DNA from: Candidatus Nitrotoga sp. SPKER
Lineage (GTDB): Bacteria; Pseudomonadota; Gammaproteobacteria; Burkholderiales; Gallionellaceae
Length of the DNA stretch: 64,000 nucleotides
Direction: 5' to 3'
NCBI GenBank assembly: GCA_003402285.1
Contig: QFXG01000015.1
Span: 121,094 to 185,093, forward strand
Part shown: in pieces, positions 20,849-30,327 of the stretch
How positions within the stretch are numbered: the stretch's first letter is position 1
Layout of the letters: each line of letters begins with the position of its first letter
Made by a program: the position numbers and the translations under genes
Notes under the pieces: generated by a model
The model's input: the letters and a program-made list of their open reading frames with translations, nothing else
Told to the model about the DNA's origin: nothing
The model's database searches: none

Positions 20849-23278
20849 ATGAAACGCATGTTATTCAATGCGACACAAGCGGAAGAACTTCGTGTCGCCA
20901 TTGTCGACGGTCAAAAATTAATCGACCTCGACATTGAATCCGCTGGCAAAGAGCAACGCAAAAGTAATATTTACAAGGCCATCATTACCCGTATCGAACC
21001 CAGCCTGGAAGCAGCCTTCGTCGAATATGGTGGCAACCGCCACGGTTTCCTGCCATTCAAAGAAGTTTCCCCCACTAATTATCTGAATCAAGAAGGTAGC
21101 GGCCGACCTAGTATTAAGGAAGCATTACGCGAAGGTCAAGAACTACTCATCCAGGTAGAAAAAGACGAGCGTGGCAATAAAGGAGCCGCACTAACTACTT
21201 ATATTAGTCTGGCTGGCCGCTACATTGTGCTGATGCCCAATAACCCCAGTGGCGGCGGCGTATCTCGCCGTGTCGAAGGCGAAGAGCGTAATGAACTGCG
21301 CGACATCCTGTCGCAATTGGAAGTACCACAAGGTGCAAGTATCATTGCGCGCACCGCTGGAATTGGTCGCAATCTAGAAGAACTGCAATGGGATCTTAAC
21401 TACCTCAAACAATTGTGGGATGCCATCGAAGGTGCAGCAAAAACCGAAAAAGCACCCTCACTGATCTACCTTGAAAGTAGCTTGGTAGTGCGCGCCATAC
21501 GCGACTATTTCCACCCTGAAATCGGTGAAATTCTAGTCGACACAGATGATATCTATCAGCAAGCTCGCGCTTTTATGAGCACGGTCATGCCAAATAATGT
21601 CCATGTAATCAAACGATATCAAGATGACGTACCGTTGTTCTCGCGCTTCCAGGTTGAACATCAAATCGAATCGGCGCATGCACGCCAAGTAAATCTCCCC
21701 TCTGGCGGCGCCATTGTTATTGATCACACCGAAGCACTCACCGCCATCGATATCAACTCAGCACGTGCCACGCGCGGCGCTGATATAGAATCGACCGCGC
21801 TCAACACCAATCTGGAAGCCGCCGAAGAAATTGCACGGCAGATGCGTCTGCGCGATTTAGGCGGTCTGATCGTGATCGATTTTATCGATATGGAAAGCAC
21901 CCGCAATCAGCGTGAGGTAGAAAATCGCCTGCGCGATGCATTGCATTACGACCGTGCGCGTGTGCAAACGGGAAAGATTTCACGCTTCGGTCTGTTGGAA
22001 TTATCGCGCCAACGTCTGCAACCCAGCCTAGAAGAAACCAGTCACACTCCCTGCCCTCGTTGTAACGGCATTGGCCATATCCGCGGCATTGAATCTTCCG
22101 CCTTGCATATCCTGCGTATCATTCGGGAAGAAGCAATGAAAGAACACAGTGCCGCTATCCACGTACAAGTGCCATTAGATGTGGCCACCTTCTTGCTTAA
22201 TGAAAAACGCGCTGAGATCCATCAAATCGAATCACGACTAACGGTGGTCATTACGCTGATTCCCAATGCAAATATGGAAACGCCGCACTATAACGTGACC
22301 CGCTTGCGTCAAGACGACATGACCGCCGAAAACCTACAAGCCAGCTACAAATTAGTAGCCACACCGGAAGTAAACCATGTCACGGCTAAAGCCACACAAG
22401 AAACCAAACCACAGCGCCCTCAAGCAGTAGTTCAAGGTGTCACACCCCCACAGCCCGCTCCAATGCGGGCAGCCGGAGGAGCTTCGCAACCTTCTGTTTT
22501 TAGTCAGCTCATAGGCTGGCTCAAATCACTGGGTACAGAAAAAATGCCTGAAACAGTGATCACCAAACCGCGCACCCATAACCCACCTCGACGTGAACGA
22601 GAAAACCGTAACTCAAGTGGTAATCGCCCGGATAGTAATCGACCAGAGAGCAACCGTCAGCGCAATAATCCACGTCGTGACCGTGAAGAAGGTAATACAC
22701 GGGTAGAAAAAAATGGGTCAACCGCAAAAACACAAGAGCCACGGGCTGCACGTACGCCCCGGCCACCACGCGTACCCGTCGAAACAGCGGTATTGGAAAG
22801 CATAGCAAAAATTGCGCCTGTCACTGAACCAACAGAAGAAATTACACAGAGCACTGGACGTAAGCGTGGTCGGCGCGGTGGTCAGCGCGAACGCGAACGG
22901 CGTGATCAGCAGGCAGCAGGACAACTAGCCAGTGAAGTACCTGTTTTGACCGAAACCACGCATAATGCGGCAATAAATACCGTTGAAATCACGCACCCCA
23001 GTGAAACCACAGAACCAAAAAATATTCAAAATATAGAACCGCGTCAGCTTCTTGTCGAGCAGGAAAATACATCAACTCCAACCAGCTCTACAACCAATGG
23101 CAACGGGTTAGTGCAGATCGAAACTGACGCAGCCAAACGTTCTTCAGCAGCAGCGGCAGCAGCCCAGGTTGAAACTGCACCACCCACATCACGTCGCCGC
23201 TCACGCCCACGTGAAATTTACAGCATGGAAAACAACGAACCCTTGGTGCAAATTGAAACTCAGCAAACTTTGAGCTGA
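20849..23278 (+). CDS. rne: Ribonuclease E
   Basis: The product (809 residues) is the endonuclease that starts decay of most mRNAs and matures rRNA and tRNA. I chose the ATG at 20849 ([15 protein letters not shown]), the universal N terminus, with GGGAGA about 8 bases before it; a 12-codon extension upstream is not conserved. The S1 domain lies near residues 35-120, the DNase-I-like catalytic part has [12 protein letters not shown] near residue 307 with the metal-binding aspartates, and the Zn-link is CPRCNGIGH near residue 407. From about residue 520 the protein is disordered, basic and Pro/Arg/Thr-rich, the degradosome-scaffold type tail. A clear terminator follows. Confidence 0.96.
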   Translation: MKRMLFNATQAEELRVAIVDGQKLIDLDIESAGKEQRKSNIYKAIITRIEPSLEAAFVEYGGNRHGFLPFKEVSPTNYLNQEGSGRPSIKEALREGQELLIQVEKDERGNKGAALTTYISLAGRYIVLMPNNPSGGGVSRRVEGEERNELRDILSQLEVPQGASIIARTAGIGRNLEELQWDLNYLKQLWDAIEGAAKTEKAPSLIYLESSLVVRAIRDYFHPEIGEILVDTDDIYQQARAFMSTVMPNNVHVIKRYQDDVPLFSRFQVEHQIESAHARQVNLPSGGAIVIDHTEALTAIDINSARATRGADIESTALNTNLEAAEEIARQMRLRDLGGLIVIDFIDMESTRNQREVENRLRDALHYDRARVQTGKISRFGLLELSRQRLQPSLEETSHTPCPRCNGIGHIRGIESSALHILRIIREEAMKEHSAAIHVQVPLDVATFLLNEKRAEIHQIESRLTVVITLIPNANMETPHYNVTRLRQDDMTAENLQASYKLVATPEVNHVTAKATQETKPQRPQAVVQGVTPPQPAPMRAAGGASQPSVFSQLIGWLKSLGTEKMPETVITKPRTHNPPRRERENRNSSGNRPDSNRPESNRQRNNPRRDREEGNTRVEKNGSTAKTQEPRAARTPRPPRVPVETAVLESIAKIAPVTEPTEEITQSTGRKRGRRGGQRERERRDQQAAGQLASEVPVLTETTHNAAINTVEITHPSETTEPKNIQNIEPRQLLVEQENTSTPTSSTTNGNGLVQIETDAAKRSSAAAAAAQVETAPPTSRRRSRPREIYSMENNEPLVQIETQQTLS

Positions 23279-23328
23279 TTGTTAAACCAGTAGTATTGCT
23301 ACAGAATCATGTAGCACGTAACATTAAT

Positions 23329-23367
23329 AAAGCCTTACAATATACTAATTGTACGGCTTTATTTTTT
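23329..23367 (+). terminator. Rho-independent terminator after rne
   Basis: A stem AAAGCC-t-TACAAT pairs with ATTGTA-c-GGCTTT around the loop ATACTA, giving 12 paired bases with one mismatch, followed by ATTTTTT. It lies 51 bases after the rne stop. The opposite strand also ends in a weaker T-rich tract, so it may stop transcripts of the convergent phosphatase gene as well. Confidence 0.9.
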
Positions 23368-23413
23368 ACATCGTTACATATCAAAAACATCCATAACAAT
23401 ACAGCTCATCGTT

Positions 23414-23893
23414 CTACATTAAGATTTTCTGAATATGCCGTAGCAAACCGTCTGACGCATCCTCCACCATGTCCAGTACATGCTCGAAACCGTCTGCCCC
23501 ACCATAATATGGATCGGGAACTTCACGCTCATCATGCCGACTCGCATATTCCAAAAATAATCCCAAACGCGCTCGCTCCCTCACCGGGCATAAACGTTGC
23601 AGAATGCCAAGATTGACATCGTCCATCGCCAACACATAATCAAAACGAGTAAAATCAGCAACCTCAACCTGTCGTCCACGCAGCATGCTCATGTCGTATC
23701 CACGCTGTAACGCGGCACGCTGAGTTCGCGGATCCGGCGGCTTACCAATATGATAATCATGCGTACCTACCGAATCAATCAGGATATGCTGTACTAACCC
23801 CGCTTCTTCAACGCGTGTACGAAACACTATTTCAGCGGTGGGTGATCGACAGATATTTCCCATACAGCAAAATAAAACGCTAATTTTTTTCAA
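23414..23893 (-). CDS. Low-molecular-weight protein-tyrosine phosphatase
   Basis: The product (159 residues) has the N-terminal P-loop FCCMGNICRSPTAE with the nucleophile Cys10 and Arg16, and the general-acid aspartate in the DPYYGG segment near residue 123. Members dephosphorylate tyrosine on proteins in the cytoplasm; some act with BY-kinases in polysaccharide export, but no kinase or export genes lie nearby. It follows uvrB after 61 bases on the same strand and probably shares its transcript. Confidence 0.93.
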   Translation of the reverse strand: MKKISVLFCCMGNICRSPTAEIVFRTRVEEAGLVQHILIDSVGTHDYHIGKPPDPRTQRAALQRGYDMSMLRGRQVEVADFTRFDYVLAMDDVNLGILQRLCPVRERARLGLFLEYASRHDEREVPDPYYGGADGFEHVLDMVEDASDGLLRHIQKILM

Positions 23894-23954
23894 TTATTCT
23901 ACTCACTGCAACAAAAAACGTATTGTAATGTATCGGTAACTCAAATTCTCTAAC

Positions 23955-25976
23955 TCACAGTGCTGACATAAATACACTCTCTCGCAGCTTTTTTAATTGG
24001 TCACGCAATTCGCTGGCACGCTCAAATTCGAGGTTTTTCGCTGCTTGCAGCATCTCTTTTTCCAGCCGTTTAATTTCCTTGGCCAGATCACGTTCACTCA
24101 TCGCCAAATATTTTTCCTGCTCTTGTTCTATTTTCAGTTGCTTGCGCGCAACATCTGGCTCATAGCTGCCCTCAATAATATCTTTGATACGCTTCTGCAC
24201 ACCTTGGGGAGTAATGTCATGTAGCTCATTGTGCAACAGTTGCTTGGTCCGCCTGCGCTCAGTCTCGTCGATAGCACGGCGCATCGAATTGGTAACTTTA
24301 TCGGCGTAAAGTATTGCGCTACCGTTAATATGGCGCGCAGCGCGGCCTATAGTTTGAATGAGCGCACGCTCCGAACGCAAAAAACCTTCCTTATCAGCAT
24401 CAAGTATCGCTACCAGTGACACCTCAGGGATATCCAACCCCTCGCGCAGCAAATTAATGCCGACCAGCACGTCAAACATACCCAGACGCAAATCACGAAT
24501 AATTTCTACCCGCTCAACGGTCTCAATATCTGAATGCAAGTAACGTACTTTAATACCGTGTTCGGAAAAATATTCCGTCAAATCTTCTGACATGCGCTTG
24601 GTCAGCGTAGTAACCAGCACTCGCTCGCCCTTGGCCGTACGCAGATTAACCTCGGACATCAAATCATCTACCTGATGTGTAGCCGGGCGTACGTCAATTT
24701 GCGGATCAACCAATCCAGTCGGACGCACCAATTGTTCCACCACTTGCCCAGTATGCTCTGCCTCAAAAACAGCCGGTGTCGCAGAAACAAATATGGATTG
24801 ACGCATTACGTGTTCAAATTCGTCAAAACGTAGCGGACGATTATCCAGTGCGGATGGCATTCGAAAACCGTAGTTAACCAGATTTTCCTTGCGCGCCCGA
24901 TCACCTTTATACATGCCGCCAATCTGCGGAATGGTAACGTGGCTTTCATCTATAAACATCAGCGCATCGGGCGGAAGATAATCAATCAACGTGGGGGGTG
25001 GTTCACCCGCTTTGCGTCCAGACAAATGGCGCGAATAATTTTCGATACCTTTGCAAAAACCAATCTCGTTCAGCATTTCCAGATCATGGCGTGTACGCTG
25101 TTCGATACGTTGCGCTTCCACCAATTTATGTTCGCGCTGAAAAAAATCTATGCGTTCGGCCAGCTCAATCTTAATGGTCTCTATAGCCTGTAATGTGGTG
25201 CTGCGCGGTGTGACGTAATGGCTGGACGGGTACACGGTAAAACGCGGCACGCGGTTCAAGATATGCCCAGTAAGTGGATCAAATAGCGACAAGCTTTCCA
25301 CCTCATCGTCAAACATCGTCAGGCGTAACGCATGTTCGCTGTTTTCGGCCGGAAAGATGTCAATTACATCACCCCGCACTCGAAAATGCCCATGTGAAAA
25401 ATCCACATCGTTACGCTCATACTGCATCTCTGTGAGACGCTTAATTGCATCCTGCCGTACTAATTTCTCGTGCTCACGCAAATGCAAAATCATGCCGTGA
25501 TAATCTACCGGATCGCCGATCCCATAGATGGCAGAAACGGTCGCAATAATCACCACATCCTGCCGCTCCAACAGAGATTTAGTAGCCGACAGGCGCATCT
25601 GCTCAATCTGCTCATTTATGCTGGAATCTTTCTCGATAAACATATCACGTGATGGAACATACGCCTCTGGCTGGTAGTAATCGTAGTAGGAAACGAAATA
25701 TTCCACTGCGTTTTCAGGAAAAAAGTCGCGCATTTCAGAATACAACTGTGCCGCCAACGTCTTATTTGGCGCCATGATGATGGCGGGTCGCCCCAATTGG
25801 GCAATGACATTCGCCATGGTAAATGTTTTACCAGAGCCGGTTACACCAAGCAGCGTTTGGAACGCTAACCCCTCATTAACTCCTTCGACCAACTGCGCAA
25901 TCGCAGTGGGTTGATCACCTGCTGGTTCAAAAGGCTGATGCAAAAAATAGGGGCTATTAGGAAAAGTCTTAATCAC
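23955..25976 (-). CDS. uvrB: UvrABC system protein B
   Basis: The product (673 residues, the same length as in E. coli) is the damage-verifying helicase-like subunit of nucleotide excision repair. Walker A is [10 protein letters not shown] near residue 44, the beta-hairpin segment is [13 protein letters not shown] near residue 96, helicase motifs include [10 protein letters not shown] and QTIGRAARH, and the C-terminal UVR motif for UvrC contact covers about the last 40 residues ([18 protein letters not shown]). It is divergent from the aminotransferase with a 77-base gap. I looked for a LexA box of the CTGT-N8-ACAG type in that gap and did not find a convincing one. Confidence 0.97.
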   Translation of the reverse strand: MIKTFPNSPYFLHQPFEPAGDQPTAIAQLVEGVNEGLAFQTLLGVTGSGKTFTMANVIAQLGRPAIIMAPNKTLAAQLYSEMRDFFPENAVEYFVSYYDYYQPEAYVPSRDMFIEKDSSINEQIEQMRLSATKSLLERQDVVIIATVSAIYGIGDPVDYHGMILHLREHEKLVRQDAIKRLTEMQYERNDVDFSHGHFRVRGDVIDIFPAENSEHALRLTMFDDEVESLSLFDPLTGHILNRVPRFTVYPSSHYVTPRSTTLQAIETIKIELAERIDFFQREHKLVEAQRIEQRTRHDLEMLNEIGFCKGIENYSRHLSGRKAGEPPPTLIDYLPPDALMFIDESHVTIPQIGGMYKGDRARKENLVNYGFRMPSALDNRPLRFDEFEHVMRQSIFVSATPAVFEAEHTGQVVEQLVRPTGLVDPQIDVRPATHQVDDLMSEVNLRTAKGERVLVTTLTKRMSEDLTEYFSEHGIKVRYLHSDIETVERVEIIRDLRLGMFDVLVGINLLREGLDIPEVSLVAILDADKEGFLRSERALIQTIGRAARHINGSAILYADKVTNSMRRAIDETERRRTKQLLHNELHDITPQGVQKRIKDIIEGSYEPDVARKQLKIEQEQEKYLAMSERDLAKEIKRLEKEMLQAAKNLEFERASELRDQLKKLRESVFMSAL

Positions 25977-26053
25977 GGTATAATTTAAGCCAAATTTAAT
26001 TTAAAATTTTTAAAATACGGGACAGTTTACTCTGAACCCATAAGGATACAATC

Positions 26054-27247
26054 TTGGAACTATCGAAGCGCGTACAAGCAATCAAACCCTCCCCTACTCT
26101 CGCCGTTACCGCGCAAGCTGCCAAACTAAAAGCTGAAGGAAAAGACATTATCGGGTTGGGAGCAGGTGAACCCGATTTCGATACTCCGCAGCATATTAAA
26201 GATGCGGCTATAGCCGCAATCAACAAGGGTTTCACCAAATACACCGCAGTGGGCGGTACTCCCTCTCTGAAGCAAGCTATCGTCGCCAAGTTCAAACGAG
26301 ACAATGGACTGAATTACACTGCAAAGCAGATTCTAGTCTCCTGCGGTGGCAAGCAAAGTTTTTTTAACTTGGCGCTTGCCTTAATCAATCCCGACGATGA
26401 GGTAATTATCCCGGCACCTTATTGGGTATCTTATCCAGATATCGTGCTTATCGCAGAGGGCAAACCGGTAATCGTGCACACAGGCATCGAACAAAATTTC
26501 AAAATAAGTGCAGCACAATTAACTGCGGCTATCACAACCAAAACAAAAATAGTAGTCATCAATAGTCCAAGCAACCCATCCGGTGCACTTTACAACCTGA
26601 AAGAATTACAAGCATTGGGTGAAGTGTTGCGCAAATACCCTCAGGTACTGATAGCTACCGATGATATGTATGAACACATTGCACTAGGCAACGAAAATTT
26701 CGTTAACATTCTGAATGCCTGCCCCGATCTTTATTCACGCACTATGGTACTGAATGGCGTATCTAAATCTTATGCCATGACAGGCTGGCGAATCGGTTAC
26801 GCCGCAGGACCAGAGCACATCATCACGGCAATGGAAAATGTGCAATCACAAAGCACCTCCAATCCCACTTCGATTTCACAAGTAGCAGCAGAGGTAGCCT
26901 TGAACGGAGATCAGAGCTGCCTTGCGCCGATGCTAAAAGCATTCCGTGAGCGACATCTTTACGTAGTGGATGCGCTGAATAATATTCCCGGTGTCAGATG
27001 TGTAAAAAGTGGCGGGGCATTCTATGCTTTCCCCGATGTACGTCCGGTTATTGCCGCTTTGCACCAGAAGAGCATCATCACAGAAGCTACCGACGTAGCG
27101 TTGTCCGAATATCTACTGGAGAAAGCGGGAGTAGCCGTAGTGCCTGGCTCGGCTTTCGGCAGTGACGGCTACATTCGCCTGTCTTTTGCCACCTCAATGG
27201 AAAATTTGAAAAATGCGATCAGCCGAATCTCCAAGGCATTTGCATAA
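26054..27247 (+). CDS. Aspartate-type aminotransferase, PLP-dependent class I
   Basis: The product (397 residues) is a fold-type I aminotransferase of the Ib subgroup (AspAT/prephenate-type). Visible features are GAGEPDFDTP near residue 33, the segment NSPSNPSG near residue 171, the PLP lysine in NGVSKSYAMTGWRIGY near residue 236, and the C-terminal substrate arginine in DGYIRLSFAT. It likely makes aspartate from oxaloacetate and glutamate. The start is a TTG at 26054 with AAGGA about 8 bases before it; no ATG fits the conserved N terminus. A TATAAT hexamer at 25979-25984 could be the -10 box of its promoter. Confidence 0.93.
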   Translation: MELSKRVQAIKPSPTLAVTAQAAKLKAEGKDIIGLGAGEPDFDTPQHIKDAAIAAINKGFTKYTAVGGTPSLKQAIVAKFKRDNGLNYTAKQILVSCGGKQSFFNLALALINPDDEVIIPAPYWVSYPDIVLIAEGKPVIVHTGIEQNFKISAAQLTAAITTKTKIVVINSPSNPSGALYNLKELQALGEVLRKYPQVLIATDDMYEHIALGNENFVNILNACPDLYSRTMVLNGVSKSYAMTGWRIGYAAGPEHIITAMENVQSQSTSNPTSISQVAAEVALNGDQSCLAPMLKAFRERHLYVVDALNNIPGVRCVKSGGAFYAFPDVRPVIAALHQKSIITEATDVALSEYLLEKAGVAVVPGSAFGSDGYIRLSFATSMENLKNAISRISKAFA

Positions 27248-27283
27248 TTCCTTTTTTGTTACATTCGTAGCAAACTCTCCCAA

Positions 27284-30127
27284 TTAGCGCCGTGTACTCC
27301 ACACGGGTTCATTAAGCGTACCGGACAAGACCAGCGGTACGCTACCGAGATCAGCGCGTATTTTCAAATCGACATTTAACCGTCCTGATAATTGCCTGTT
27401 CGCTGCAACATCAACATAGCCATTTGCACTCATTACACCCGCTGAAATTTTGATCTGGCGTAAGTGCTGTTTATTGTTATCTATCTCTAGCACACCACTC
27501 AATTCGTCAAAATGTGTGCGACCACTAGACGCACCTTTACGGGTAGGCATACGTGAAGTTTCTACGAGATCAAATTTATTGATAAGCCCCTTCTTTACCA
27601 AAAATTTGCCATCCAGATGCGGAGTTTTAGCCAAAAGGGGAAGCTTCTCTCCATGCAAAATAAAATTAGCGTCACCACTCATTTCACCAGCGATATCGAC
27701 TTGCGGGAGTACATCATGCAGTTCCATAGCCTTTATATTTACAAGTCCCTGCATTTTCCAGCCCTTCAACCAAGTCAGGCGTGCACTGCCTGTCAGCAGG
27801 CCGCCATATAAACGCCCATCTATTTCATGGAACTTAATTTCACCTGCTCCTAATTCACCTTTTACGGTCAATTCGTTGAACAACATATCCGGTAACAGCG
27901 GTACGTAACCTTTATTGATAGCCAATACGATTTGCCAGCGAGCTTGCTGTGGCTGTAGCTCCATGCTTAGCTTGCCATCCACGCTCTTCAATGATGCCTT
28001 GGCAAAGTGTCCCTGCCCATCAAAAATTACCACACCATCGACAGGTGGCAGGCTAAGCTCATCGTCACTGAGACGCGCACGCTGCAACACCATGCGCGCT
28101 ACTGGATAACGGATATCGCCGCCTGCCGCCTGTAACCACATCAACGTTTTATCGAAACTCTCAGCATTAAGTATAAGATTGTCAATTTCCAGACTGTGAA
28201 TCGCTTTAGTTTCATTAAATAATGCAAAAAAACCAAAATTCAGTACAACTTTGCTCGCTTTTAACTCTTGGCTACCACCCACGGATACCCCCTCCAACTC
28301 CAGCTTCGGCTGGGGAAGCAATGTCACGCGTAAATAACTGATATGTACAGGCTGCTGCAGTTGGGCGGATAATTTCTGCTCAATTTGCGTAACATAGCTC
28401 TGCATCGGCCAAATGTAAGGTAGTACAGCGGCTAATATAAATAGCAGCACAATCAAACCAGCCGCTATCTTGCTCCACGGCAAAAGTTTACTAGGTGTTA
28501 TGGCGGCATGCTGAACAGCCTTCATTTCCGGTATCAGAACGGCTTGTGCCTTAACTACCGCTTCTGTTTTTGCCTTGGCAACGGTCTGCATCACTTCATG
28601 TTCAGCTCTAATTTTTCCTGCATCTTTCTCAATCTTGATGCGCGCCGCAGCTTCTTCACGTGCCTTCACTTCGGCTTTTTCTTTATTCAATGTAGCTAAA
28701 TGTTCCGCCTTGACTCTTATGGCTTCCTGCTCTTCTTTGAGGCGTGTTACTTCAGCTTCAGAACGCACCTTAGCGTCCATTTCTATTTTTGCTTTGGCCT
28801 GTGCAGCCTCCTGCTTCAATATAATTCTTGCTGCTTCCTGCTCTCCCTTAAGGCGCGCCGTTTCGGCTTCAGCACGAGCCTTGGCTTTTGCTTCCACTTG
28901 TGATTTCACTTGCTCAGCTTCCAGCTCAAGTCTGACTTTTGACATTTCCTGCTCTGCCTTGAGTCGAGCCTTTTCAGCATCAGCACGAGCATTGACTGCA
29001 GCTTCCATTGCCCCTTTTGTTTTAGCCTGCTCAGCTTCCTGTTGCGCTTTAATTTTTACAACGTCTTTCTCTACCTTAAGGTACATCGCTTCAACTACTG
29101 CACGCGCTTTGGCTTCTGCTTCCACTTTTGTCTGGATAGCTTCCTGTTTCGCCCTGATCTTTATACCTTCTTGCTCAACCTTAAGGCGCGCAGCTTCTGC
29201 TTCAGATCGAGCCTTGACTAATGCCTCCGCTTCCTCTTTAGTCTTGAGCAGCGCACCTTCTAATTCCGCTCTGACTTTTTCCGTTTCTTGTTGTGCCTTA
29301 AAGCGAGCCGTTTCAGCTTCCACGTTTGCCTTAGCCAATACAGCTTCCTGTTCCGCCTTGGCTTTTACCGCTTCATGCTCAACCTTGAGGCGGAAGACCT
29401 TAGCTTCAGCACGCACCTTAGCTTCTGCATCCATTTTTGCCTTAGCTTGCTCAACTTCTTGTTGCTCAGCCTTGAAACGCGCGGCCTCCGCTTCAAATCG
29501 AGCTTTGGCTAAGGCTTCCGCTTCCTCTCTTGCCTTGACCAACGCACCTTCCAATTCCACTTTGATTTTTTCTATTTCTTGTTCTGCTTTAAAGCGTACC
29601 CTTTCAACTTCTATTTTTACCTTAGCCAATTCAGCTTCTTGTTCCGCTTTGGCTTTTTCCGCTTCTTGCTTTACCTTAAGGCGCACAACTTCCGCTTTTG
29701 CTTGTAAGTTTACAGCTTCTTGTTCAATCCTGATTCTTGCCGCTTCCTTCTTTACCGTCTCTTCCACCGCCAATGCATCCGCAACCGATACACTCATAAC
29801 ACTAATAGCCGACTGCCTCTCCCCCAAGCCTTCAAAATTAAGCGAAGGTATGATATTTTTTTGAATAGGCATCCGAGGGATAGCCATCTTAACAACATTA
29901 CTTACCTTATCTTGATCTTGAATGAAGCCGCCATCCAGCAGTTCCTGAAGCATATCGCCAAGCGCTTCACGTAAACTGGGCGCAGCCCGTTTCATCAATT
30001 CTTTTACCGTTGATTTATTATCAATCAAACCTAAGGCACGCTTAATATCGCTGGATAAATGATTAGTTATCCTGTTACTTTCGTCTTCACCTTTACTGGT
30101 TTTTATAAATATAATTTTTATATCCAT
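27284..30127 (-). CDS. Long charged-helix membrane protein with C-terminal AsmA-like domain
   Basis: The product (947 residues) has four parts. Residues 1-80 form a small domain (SSDIKRALGLIDNKSTV, then LLDGGFIQ) that resembles the short winged-helix-like domain found at the N terminus of several betaproteobacterial signalling proteins. Residues about 120-540 are almost pure Ala/Glu/Lys/Arg helix with KAEQEA-type repeats, including a roughly 77-residue segment that recurs after about 97 residues (near 146 and 243). One membrane helix follows near 553-573 (KIAAGLIVLLFILAAVLPYI). Residues 575-947 resemble AsmA-type proteins of the lipid-transport/outer-membrane biogenesis group and would be periplasmic. 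It converges with the aminotransferase gene. The domain order is TolA-like in outline, but function is unknown. Confidence 0.8.
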   Translation of the reverse strand: MDIKIIFIKTSKGEDESNRITNHLSSDIKRALGLIDNKSTVKELMKRAAPSLREALGDMLQELLDGGFIQDQDKVSNVVKMAIPRMPIQKNIIPSLNFEGLGERQSAISVMSVSVADALAVEETVKKEAARIRIEQEAVNLQAKAEVVRLKVKQEAEKAKAEQEAELAKVKIEVERVRFKAEQEIEKIKVELEGALVKAREEAEALAKARFEAEAARFKAEQQEVEQAKAKMDAEAKVRAEAKVFRLKVEHEAVKAKAEQEAVLAKANVEAETARFKAQQETEKVRAELEGALLKTKEEAEALVKARSEAEAARLKVEQEGIKIRAKQEAIQTKVEAEAKARAVVEAMYLKVEKDVVKIKAQQEAEQAKTKGAMEAAVNARADAEKARLKAEQEMSKVRLELEAEQVKSQVEAKAKARAEAETARLKGEQEAARIILKQEAAQAKAKIEMDAKVRSEAEVTRLKEEQEAIRVKAEHLATLNKEKAEVKAREEAAARIKIEKDAGKIRAEHEVMQTVAKAKTEAVVKAQAVLIPEMKAVQHAAITPSKLLPWSKIAAGLIVLLFILAAVLPYIWPMQSYVTQIEQKLSAQLQQPVHISYLRVTLLPQPKLELEGVSVGGSQELKASKVVLNFGFFALFNETKAIHSLEIDNLILNAESFDKTLMWLQAAGGDIRYPVARMVLQRARLSDDELSLPPVDGVVIFDGQGHFAKASLKSVDGKLSMELQPQQARWQIVLAINKGYVPLLPDMLFNELTVKGELGAGEIKFHEIDGRLYGGLLTGSARLTWLKGWKMQGLVNIKAMELHDVLPQVDIAGEMSGDANFILHGEKLPLLAKTPHLDGKFLVKKGLINKFDLVETSRMPTRKGASSGRTHFDELSGVLEIDNNKQHLRQIKISAGVMSANGYVDVAANRQLSGRLNVDLKIRADLGSVPLVLSGTLNEPVWSTRR

Positions 30128-30251
30128 ACCGACCCACTACACCTGAATTATCTAAATTTTCGTTACTTAATTTCCACATCAACCAACCACATAAAAACAT
30201 CTGTCTATTGACTGGAAAGCTCACAGCCAGTAGTATGGCGGCCTCATCAAT

Positions 30252-30327
30252 TCCCTGATAGCTCAGTCGGTAGAGCGACGGACTGTTAATCCGCAGGTCC
30301 CTGGTTCGAGTCCAGGTCGGGGAGCCA
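30252..30327 (+). tRNA. tRNA-Asn (anticodon GTT)
   Basis: The acceptor stem TCCCTGA pairs with TCGGGGA (one G-U pair), the D-arm GCTCAGTCGGTAGAGC, the anticodon arm with CTGTTAA and the T-arm CTGGTTCGAGTCCAG are all intact, and the CCA end is encoded (30325-30327). The anticodon GTT reads Asn codons. The 3' half is overlapped on the opposite strand by the end of the serine recombinase gene, whose stop codon (TTA on this strand at 30286-30288) lies in the anticodon loop. A mobile element has integrated just downstream. Confidence 0.97.

Noticed and set aside
25977..26053. Possible LexA box in the uvrB-aminotransferase gap
   Set aside because: ACAGTTTACTCTG was considered, but it does not fit CTGT-N8-ACAG. 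SOS control of uvrB cannot be supported from the sequence.
28575..29864. 429-residue open frame on the plus strand, rich in Ser/Ala/Cys
   Set aside because: It is exactly opposite the Ala/Glu/Lys-rich helix of the minus-strand 947-residue protein; the codon bias of that repeat keeps the complementary frame open. No ribosome site or homology supports it.
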